DNA of 64,000 bases from an uncultured Corynebacterium sp. (lineage in GTDB: Bacteria; Actinomycetota; Actinomycetes; Mycobacteriales; Mycobacteriaceae). Where the stretch lies: positions 62,001 through 126,000 of the forward strand of contig CALUCD010000001.1 in assembly GCA_943914465.1 (NCBI GenBank), given 5' to 3'. Within the stretch, counting starts at the first letter, position 1; each line of letters opens with the position of its first letter. The notes under the pieces are model-generated. The model searched no databases. It was not told where the DNA came from and was given only the letters and a program-made list of their open reading frames with translations. Shown here in pieces: positions 58,596-64,000 of this stretch. A program made the translations under genes and the position numbers.

Positions 58596-59269
58596 GACCT
58601 GTCACTACCTCCGCGACCGCCACGCGCGCTCTGCCACTTTTCGGCGGCGCGGCGCCGGCGATCGTCGATAAGCAGTGGGTTCGGTTGCTGCTCGTGCACG
58701 CGTTCGGCTGCCGAATGCTGGAGCTTGGCAACTGGGTCAGTCTCCGGCGCAACGGCACGCTGGCGGGCTAGCTCAAGCTGAGCGTCACTTCGCCGCAGAA
58801 TCGCAGGGATATACGCAAAAACAGCGATGAACACAGCGACGACACAGACATACATGCCCGGTCCATACGCGATTGCTATGCCTTCTGCCGCCTCGGCCGA
58901 CGAGCGGCGGAGCCAAATCGCAAGGAATGCATTGACCAGGGATATCGCAGTGATCACCCAGCCGAGCGCGGCCAGCTCGTAGCGGCGTGTCGACATCGCG
59001 GCGGGGGTTATGACACCGAGGCCGATAAACGACGCCCAGGTGAAGACGTATTCAGCGATTGTGGCGTGGGCCCCACGCGCGGTGTCCGTGGCTCCCAGGA
59101 TGTGCCATCCCGCTACGGAGCCGACAAACGGCAGCACCAAGCCAACCAGATACAGCAGCGCGCAGCCCACCAGCACCCATCGAATTGGCCCACCGGCCAA
59201 ACGACGACCCGCGCTGTGCTCGGCCCGAGCCAGTGCCACCGAGTCAAGGTTTGGACGTGGCTCAGCCAC
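58592..59269 (-). CDS. Four-helix membrane protein downstream of miaB (Rv2732c-like)
   Basis: A 225-residue protein with about four transmembrane helices (WVLVGCALLYLVGLVLPFVG; a second near FTWASFIGLGVI; a third near LGWVITAISLVNAFLAIWL; a fourth near GMYVCVVAVFIAVFAYI) and a charged cytoplasmic C-terminus with Arg/Asp/Lys. The GTG at 59269 overlaps the miaB stop by 8 nt and has GGAGG upstream, so expression is coupled to miaB. Conserved but uncharacterised. Confidence 0.8.
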   Translation of the reverse strand: MAEPRPNLDSVALARAEHSAGRRLAGGPIRWVLVGCALLYLVGLVLPFVGSVAGWHILGATDTARGAHATIAEYVFTWASFIGLGVITPAAMSTRRYELAALGWVITAISLVNAFLAIWLRRSSAEAAEGIAIAYGPGMYVCVVAVFIAVFAYIPAILRRSDAQLELARQRAVAPETDPVAKLQHSAAERVHEQQPNPLLIDDRRRRAAEKWQSARGGRGGSDRS

Positions 59270-60815
59270 AGCACACCTCCCCTGCCTCGTTCGGAGTGCT
59301 CGGCCGCCCGATCTGCGGTAGACCCAAGCCCACCCCCACCGGCGCGGTCGTAGGCAGCTCGCCGCGGGCTGAGTTGTCGCCCGCTTTGGTGCGGCGGTGT
59401 GCTGTGACCCCGGCATCTGCGATCAGGAAGTACGGGGTTGACCCGGTCACTGTGACGTGGACAATATCGCCCGGCCGGATCTCCGCGTCGATCGCTCCAG
59501 GGCCCGCAGGTGACGGCGTGAAGTGCACGAGGCGGCCATCGCGGGCGCGGCCAGAGAGTCGTTTCGTCTTCGAGTTCTTGCGCCCTCCATCTTGCACGAG
59601 CAGCTCAACATCGGTCCCAACACACTTGGCGTTATCCTCGGCGCTGATGCGCTCCTGGAGGGCCACGAGACGTTCAAAACGATCTTGGACCACTGCTTTC
59701 GGAATCTGGGCATCCATCATGGCTGCGGGAGTACCTGGGCGCGGTGAATACTGGAACGTGTACGCCGAGGTGAACCTGGCTTGTTCGACAACATCAAGCG
59801 TGTCCTGGAAGTCCTGTTCGGTTTCGCCCGGAAAACCAACGATGATGTCAGTGGTAATAGAGGCGTGCGGGAGCTTTTCGCGTACCTCATCCAAGATGGC
59901 GAGAAACTTTTTCGAGCGGTACGAGCGCCGCATATCTTTGAGCACCTTGTCGGACCCAGACTGCAGTGGCATGTGCAACTGCGGGCACACGTTCGGGGTC
60001 TGTGCCATTGCGTCAATCACGTCGGAGGTGAACTCAGCTGGGTGGGGGGATGTGAACCGCACTCGCTCAAGGCCGTCAATTTGTCCGCACGCACGCAGCA
60101 ACTGCGAAAACGCGGACCGGTCACGGGGCAGATCCGGGTCGACGAAGTTCACCCCGTAGGCGTTGACGTTCTGGCCGAGTAGCGTCACCTCGCACACCCC
60201 CTGCTCAACAAGGGCACTGACTTCAGCCAGAATGTCACCGGGGCGGCGGTCCACCTCCTTGCCGCGCAGGGAAGGAACAATGCAAAACGTGCAGGTGTTG
60301 TTGCATCCCACTGACACCGACACCCAGCCCGCATAGGTGGATTCACGTTTCGCCGGCAGCACCGAGGGAAACATCTCAAGCGCCTCGGCGATCTCGACCT
60401 GTGCCTCATCCTCCACCCGCGCGCGCTCTAAAAGAACTGGGAGGGAGGCGAGATTGTGCGTACCAAACACCGCGTCAACCCATGGTGCCTTCGAGATCAC
60501 GGCATCTTTATCTTTTTGGGCTAAACACCCGCCCACCGCAATCTGCATTCCCGGACGATTCCGTTTGGCATGTTTCAGTGCACCCAGCGTTCCGTACAAG
60601 CGCTGATCTGCATTCTCACGTACGGCGCAAGTGTTCAAGACCACCAGATCAGGTTCTTGGCCCTCCGGTACAGCCGCGTAGCCCGCAGCTTCAAGCATGC
60701 CGGCGAGGCGCTCAGAATCATGCACGTTCATCTGACATCCGAACGTGCGCACCTCGTACGTGCGGAGGTCCTCCTTCTGCGGGTGGTCAGAGCTGGAAAT
60801 AATCGCCGTAGACAC
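59262..60815 (-). CDS. miaB: tRNA-2-methylthio-N6-dimethylallyladenosine synthase
   Basis: A 517-residue radical-SAM methylthiotransferase that acts on the i6A37 made by MiaA. The N-terminal UPF0004 domain supplies cluster Cys C27, C63 and C97; the radical-SAM CxxxCxxC is C171, C175 and C178; a C-terminal TRAM domain ends near HVTVTGSTPYFL. An extra ~50-residue tail after TRAM ends GEVCCG, longer than usual. ATG start; gluA is divergent 157 nt away. Confidence 0.95.
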   Translation of the reverse strand: MSTAIISSSDHPQKEDLRTYEVRTFGCQMNVHDSERLAGMLEAAGYAAVPEGQEPDLVVLNTCAVRENADQRLYGTLGALKHAKRNRPGMQIAVGGCLAQKDKDAVISKAPWVDAVFGTHNLASLPVLLERARVEDEAQVEIAEALEMFPSVLPAKRESTYAGWVSVSVGCNNTCTFCIVPSLRGKEVDRRPGDILAEVSALVEQGVCEVTLLGQNVNAYGVNFVDPDLPRDRSAFSQLLRACGQIDGLERVRFTSPHPAEFTSDVIDAMAQTPNVCPQLHMPLQSGSDKVLKDMRRSYRSKKFLAILDEVREKLPHASITTDIIVGFPGETEQDFQDTLDVVEQARFTSAYTFQYSPRPGTPAAMMDAQIPKAVVQDRFERLVALQERISAEDNAKCVGTDVELLVQDGGRKNSKTKRLSGRARDGRLVHFTPSPAGPGAIDAEIRPGDIVHVTVTGSTPYFLIADAGVTAHRRTKAGDNSARGELPTTAPVGVGLGLPQIGRPSTPNEAGEVCCG

Positions 60816-60971
60816 GTTGGGCAGTCTAACGCCACGCCCGGTATGCGCCTAACTCAAGCGAGTGCCACCGGCGCACCGGCAGCGGTCGTACACGCCTCGT
60901 TCACCCCCATTGCTCACATGTTTCTCTGAAGATGTAGTCTCGATCACTTTTTCCGTGTAAAAGTTATCTCC

Positions 60972-61721
60972 ATGACACAGGCGATTGCTGAGCCGATGAT
61001 TCACATGCAGGGAGTGAACAAACACTTCGGTGACTTCCAGGCGCTGAAGGACATCAACCTCGACGTCCCCCGCGGACAAGTCGTTGTCGTGCTTGGGCCT
61101 TCCGGTTCAGGAAAATCGACGCTGTGTCGCACGATCAACCGGCTCGAAACCATCGACTCCGGGACGATCGTGATCGACGGCAGGGCACTTCCAGCTGAAG
61201 GCAAAGAACTCGCGAAACTTCGCGCCGACGTGGGCATGGTGTTTCAACAATTCAATTTGTTCCCGCACTTGACCATTCGCGACAACGTCACCCTCGGGCC
61301 GACGAAGGTGCGTAAGGTCACGAAAGCGGACGCCAACGCCCGTGCCGATGAGCTGCTCAACCGCGTCGGAATTGGAAACCAAGCCGATAAGTATCCCGCC
61401 CAGCTCTCGGGCGGGCAACAGCAACGAGTCGCGATCGCCCGAGCGCTTGCGATGAGCCCGAAAGTCATGCTTTTCGACGAACCGACTTCCGCTCTCGACC
61501 CCGAGATGGTCGGCGAGGTGCTCGACGTCATGGGTGAGCTCGCCGCGACAGGCATGACCATGCTCGTCGTGACCCATGAGATGGGGTTTGCCCGCAAAGT
61601 CGCTGACCGTGTCATCTTCATGACGGATGGTGAAATCGTCGAGGACACCGACCCGGAGTCGTTCTTCACCCGCCCCGAATCGGAGCGCGCCAAGGATTTC
61701 CTGGGCAAAATCCTCCACTAG
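60972..61721 (+). CDS. gluA: Glutamate ABC transporter ATP-binding protein
   Basis: A 249-residue ATPase of the polar amino-acid uptake family. Walker A GPSGSGKST is at residues 42-50, the Q-loop is in VFQQFNLF, the signature is LSGGQQQR, Walker B MLFDEPTSALD, and the H-loop is in VTHEMGF. With GluB, GluC and GluD it forms the known corynebacterial glutamate importer. TAAAAG(T) lies about 8 nt before the ATG, so the mRNA is short-leadered or leaderless. Confidence 0.95.
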   Translation: MTQAIAEPMIHMQGVNKHFGDFQALKDINLDVPRGQVVVVLGPSGSGKSTLCRTINRLETIDSGTIVIDGRALPAEGKELAKLRADVGMVFQQFNLFPHLTIRDNVTLGPTKVRKVTKADANARADELLNRVGIGNQADKYPAQLSGGQQQRVAIARALAMSPKVMLFDEPTSALDPEMVGEVLDVMGELAATGMTMLVVTHEMGFARKVADRVIFMTDGEIVEDTDPESFFTRPESERAKDFLGKILH

Positions 61722-61751
61722 CACCCTCACCACTTGCAAGGAGTTTCATTC

Positions 61752-62645
61752 ATGAATCGCACCGTTCGTATCATGGCCGCTACCGCAGCTGCCGCTCTCA
61801 GCCTCTCCCTGGCCGCCTGCGGCGGTTCCGATAGCGGCTCTTCTACTGGTGGTGACTCCGCAGCCGCCGGCGATGGCCTACTTGCCCACATTGAGGCCGG
61901 CAAGGTCACCCTCGGGACCAAGTTTGACCAGCCGGGTCTTGGCCTGCGCGAACCAGACGGGTCAATGACCGGGCTTGACGTCGATGTCGCCACCTACGTG
62001 GTCAACCACATCGCAAAAGAAAACGGCTGGTCAGAGCCGGAAATTAGTTGGCGCGAAACCCCCTCCGCACAGCGCGAAACGCTGATCCAAAACGGTGAAG
62101 TCGACCTCATCACCGCTACATACTCCATCAACAATTCCCGTTCTGAGACAGTGAATTTCGGCGGCCCGTACCTACTCACCCACCAGGCGTTGCTCGTCCA
62201 AGACGCAAACACCGACATCAACGGCCTCGAAGACCTAGACGGCAAGATCCTGTGCTCCGTCACGGGATCTACCCCAGCACAAAAGGTGAAAGACGAACTT
62301 CCAGGTGTACAGCTGCAGGAGTACGACACCTACTCCTCGTGCGTTGAGGCACTGCGACAAGGCAACGTTGATGCGCTCACCACCGATGCAACCATCCTGG
62401 GCGGCTACTCTGCTCAATCGCCCGGGACCTTCAAGGTCGTCGGCCTTGAGAAGGACGGCAAGGCGTTTACCGATGAGTACTACGGCATCGGGCTGAAGAA
62501 GGACGACGCTGAAGCCACCGAAGCGATCAACAAGGCGCTGCAGGCGATGTATGACGATGGCGCATTCGACGAATACGTGGACACCAACATCGCTGGCGGT
62601 GAAGGAGTAGAAAAAGCTACCCCGGGTGACCTGTCGTTCCTGTAG
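61752..62645 (+). CDS. gluB: Glutamate-binding lipoprotein
   Basis: A 297-residue SBP_bac_3 solute-binding lipoprotein with lipobox LAAC (C23). After a Ser/Gly linker the periplasmic-binding fold has VTLGTKFDQPGLGLRE, GLDVDVATYV and ETLIQNGEVDLITATYSI, the family signature. It captures glutamate outside the membrane for GluCD. AAGGAG lies 8 nt before the chosen ATG; a TTG six codons earlier overlaps that site. Confidence 0.95.
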   Translation: MNRTVRIMAATAAAALSLSLAACGGSDSGSSTGGDSAAAGDGLLAHIEAGKVTLGTKFDQPGLGLREPDGSMTGLDVDVATYVVNHIAKENGWSEPEISWRETPSAQRETLIQNGEVDLITATYSINNSRSETVNFGGPYLLTHQALLVQDANTDINGLEDLDGKILCSVTGSTPAQKVKDELPGVQLQEYDTYSSCVEALRQGNVDALTTDATILGGYSAQSPGTFKVVGLEKDGKAFTDEYYGIGLKKDDAEATEAINKALQAMYDDGAFDEYVDTNIAGGEGVEKATPGDLSFL

Positions 62646-62700
62646 CGGCCTTGCCGGACCTTCGGAGTAATCAAGCACTGGCTCGACGGGAGAAACGCAC

Positions 62701-63387
62701 ATGGACGCACTGTGGGCTGACCTTTTGCCCAAGCTCTGGCCCGCCTTCTGGACCACGATCAAACTCACGGTCTACGCAGCAATCGGATCATTTGTTCTGG
62801 GGACCGTCCTCACCGCGATGCGCGTCTCTCCTGTCGGCATACTGCGCTCGATTTCCGCGTTCTACATCAACACCGTGCGCAACACCCCTCTAACGCTGGT
62901 GGTCTTGTTCTGCTCATTCGGCCTGTACCAAAACCTCGGCCTGCAGCTTGCCAGCCGAGATTCCAACACGTTCCTTGTCAATCAGAACTTTCGGCTCGCC
63001 GTCTTGGGCTTTATCCTTTACACCTCGTGCTTCGTGGCTGAATCTCTACGCAGCGGGATCAACACTGTGCATTTCGGTCAGGCCGAGGCTGCGCGCTCCT
63101 TAGGCTTGGGTTTCGGACAAACGTTTTCAACCATTGTGTTCCCCCAGGCCTGGCGTGCGGCGCTGGTGCCTTTGGGCAATACCTTGATCGCGTTGACAAA
63201 AAACACCACCATTGCCTCCGCGATCGGTGTGGCGGAAGCTTCGCTGCTCATGAAATCCACCATTGAGTTCCACGCCAGCTACCTTCTTGTAATTTTCGGT
63301 GTGTTCGCGCTTGGATTCATCATCTTGACCCTGCCGATGGGGCTTCTCGTTGGGCGCCTGGCAGATCGATTGGCGGTGAAGAAATAA
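62701..63387 (+). CDS. gluC: Glutamate ABC transporter permease GluC
   Basis: A 228-residue HisM-type permease with about five transmembrane segments. The EAA loop reads QAEAARSLGLGFGQTFSTIVFPQA, which docks on GluA. NTVRNTPLTLVVLF is typical of the amino-acid permease group. Its stop overlaps the gluD ATG by one base. Confidence 0.94.
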   Translation: MDALWADLLPKLWPAFWTTIKLTVYAAIGSFVLGTVLTAMRVSPVGILRSISAFYINTVRNTPLTLVVLFCSFGLYQNLGLQLASRDSNTFLVNQNFRLAVLGFILYTSCFVAESLRSGINTVHFGQAEAARSLGLGFGQTFSTIVFPQAWRAALVPLGNTLIALTKNTTIASAIGVAEASLLMKSTIEFHASYLLVIFGVFALGFIILTLPMGLLVGRLADRLAVKK

Positions 63388-64000
63388 TGGCAAATGAAGT
63401 TCGCGCAACAGTTCTCTATGACACCCCGGGACCCAGGGGGATCATGCGCAACCGCATCTACACCGCCGTCACGCTGATTATCCTCGCGCTCGCGGTTTGG
63501 TGGGTGGTGTCGACACTGGCGAGCAAGGGCCAGCTCGCTGCAGAAAAGTGGGCGCCCTTCCTTGAGTCCAACACGTGGACCACCTACATCCTCCCCGGTC
63601 TCTGGGGCACAGTGAGTGCAGCGGTGACCAGCATCCTGCTGGCGATCATCTTCGGCGTGGTTTTCGGCCTTGGACGGCTGTCAGAATCGTGGTTCGTGCG
63701 CAGCATCTGCGCTGTTATCGTCGAGTTCTTCCGCGCAATCCCTGTGCTGTTGCTCATGATTTTCGCCTACCAGCTGTTTGCCGTCTATCGTCTTGTGCCG
63801 CCTAACGGCCTCGCGTTCTGGGCAGTCGTGGTCGCGCTCACGCTCTATAACGGTTCTGTTATTGCAGAAATCCTCCGCGCGGGCATCAACTCCTTGCCGC
63901 GAGGACAAACTGAAGCCGCCCGAGCACTCGGCCTTTCACACTGGCAGACCATGTGGCGCATCCTGCTGCCGCAATCGATCGCCGCGATGCTTCCAGCGCT
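63387..64000 (+). CDS. gluD: Glutamate ABC transporter permease GluD (truncated by window end)
   Basis: The frame opens with ATG at 63387 (TAATG overlap with gluC) and stays open to the window end, giving about 204 residues. An N-terminal helix (VTLIILALAVWWVVS) precedes the permease core with about three more helices, the family FFRAIPVLLLM segment, and an EAA loop QTEAARALGLSHWQTMWRILLPQ. Completes the GluABCD importer; its C-terminus is outside the window. Confidence 0.93.
   Translation, partial: MANEVRATVLYDTPGPRGIMRNRIYTAVTLIILALAVWWVVSTLASKGQLAAEKWAPFLESNTWTTYILPGLWGTVSAAVTSILLAIIFGVVFGLGRLSESWFVRSICAVIVEFFRAIPVLLLMIFAYQLFAVYRLVPPNGLAFWAVVVALTLYNGSVIAEILRAGINSLPRGQTEAARALGLSHWQTMWRILLPQSIAAMLPA

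Noticed and set aside
59262..60159. A 366-codon plus-strand frame opposite miaB
   Set aside because: It is antisense to the clearly conserved miaB and has no family features.
1..64000. CRISPR arrays, prophage, insertion sequences, toxin-antitoxin or defence islands
   Set aside because: No direct-repeat arrays, transposase or integrase motifs, or defence-gene signatures were seen on either strand.

Overview
The window is a chromosomal segment of a Corynebacterium (order Mycobacteriales). The evidence is the mycolata envelope genes (pimA, patA, a phosphatidylinositol-phosphate synthase, aftC), a DtxR whose metal ligands fall at the same residue numbers as C. diphtheriae DtxR, the gluABCD uptake operon, the sigA/sigB/dtxR neighbourhood, and many promoters that sit directly on start codons (leaderless mRNAs). 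Nearly all of it is core genome in an order shared with C. glutamicum and, more loosely, M. tuberculosis. I see no phage, IS element, CRISPR array or rRNA.

Layout. 1-7256 (minus strand): pimA (cut by the window edge), patA, pgsA, an Ap4A-phosphorylase-like HIT protein and thrS, all tightly packed or overlapping; then a secreted copper/heme operon (copC, PCu(A)C lipoprotein, Tat-exported DyP peroxidase). 7329-7976: five tRNAs (Val-CAC on minus; Gly-GCC, Val-GAC, Gly-GCC, Cys-GCA on plus). 7979-18851: pyrimidine reductase, aftC, msrB, hemQ, DUF3000, RNase D, dxs, TrmA-type RNA methyltransferase, DUF3710, dut, DUF3093, DUF4193. 19133-31641: a small unknown membrane protein where cei and suhB would be expected, then ppgK, sigA, DUF4190, a helicase, DUF3039/DUF3099, a methyltransferase with dtd, sigB, dtxR, galE, DUF4192. 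31959-43689: PAC2 protein, HelY-like helicase, an amino-acid dehydrogenase, ahpD/ahpC opposite oxyR, hrpA, nrdR. 43737-49447: a short protein in the divS slot, lexA, one DeoR-type regulator, fruK, ptsF, ptsH. 49471-60815: uracil permease, nagB, hflX, two unknowns, dapF, miaA, a conserved unknown, a DUF349 protein, a membrane protein, miaB. 60972-64000: gluABC and the start of gluD.

Functional themes are envelope lipid and arabinan synthesis (pimA/patA/pgsA/aftC), global regulation (SigA, SigB, DtxR, OxyR, LexA, NrdR, a SugR/FruR-type repressor), peroxide defence (AhpC/AhpD/OxyR, DyP, MsrB), fructose PTS uptake, tRNA modification and quality control (MiaA, MiaB, Dtd, ThrS) and glutamate import.

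I found no clearly new multi-gene system. The points most worth following are local: a start codon that shares a base with the encoded CCA of a tRNA; three decameric direct repeats in helical phase before fruK; a perfect GlxR palindrome plus an ECF-type promoter before sigB; a strong terminator and a new promoter separating ahpC from ahpD; the loss of cei/suhB and of ptsI from their usual places; and a conserved-slot protein with a Cys/Gly-rich tail.
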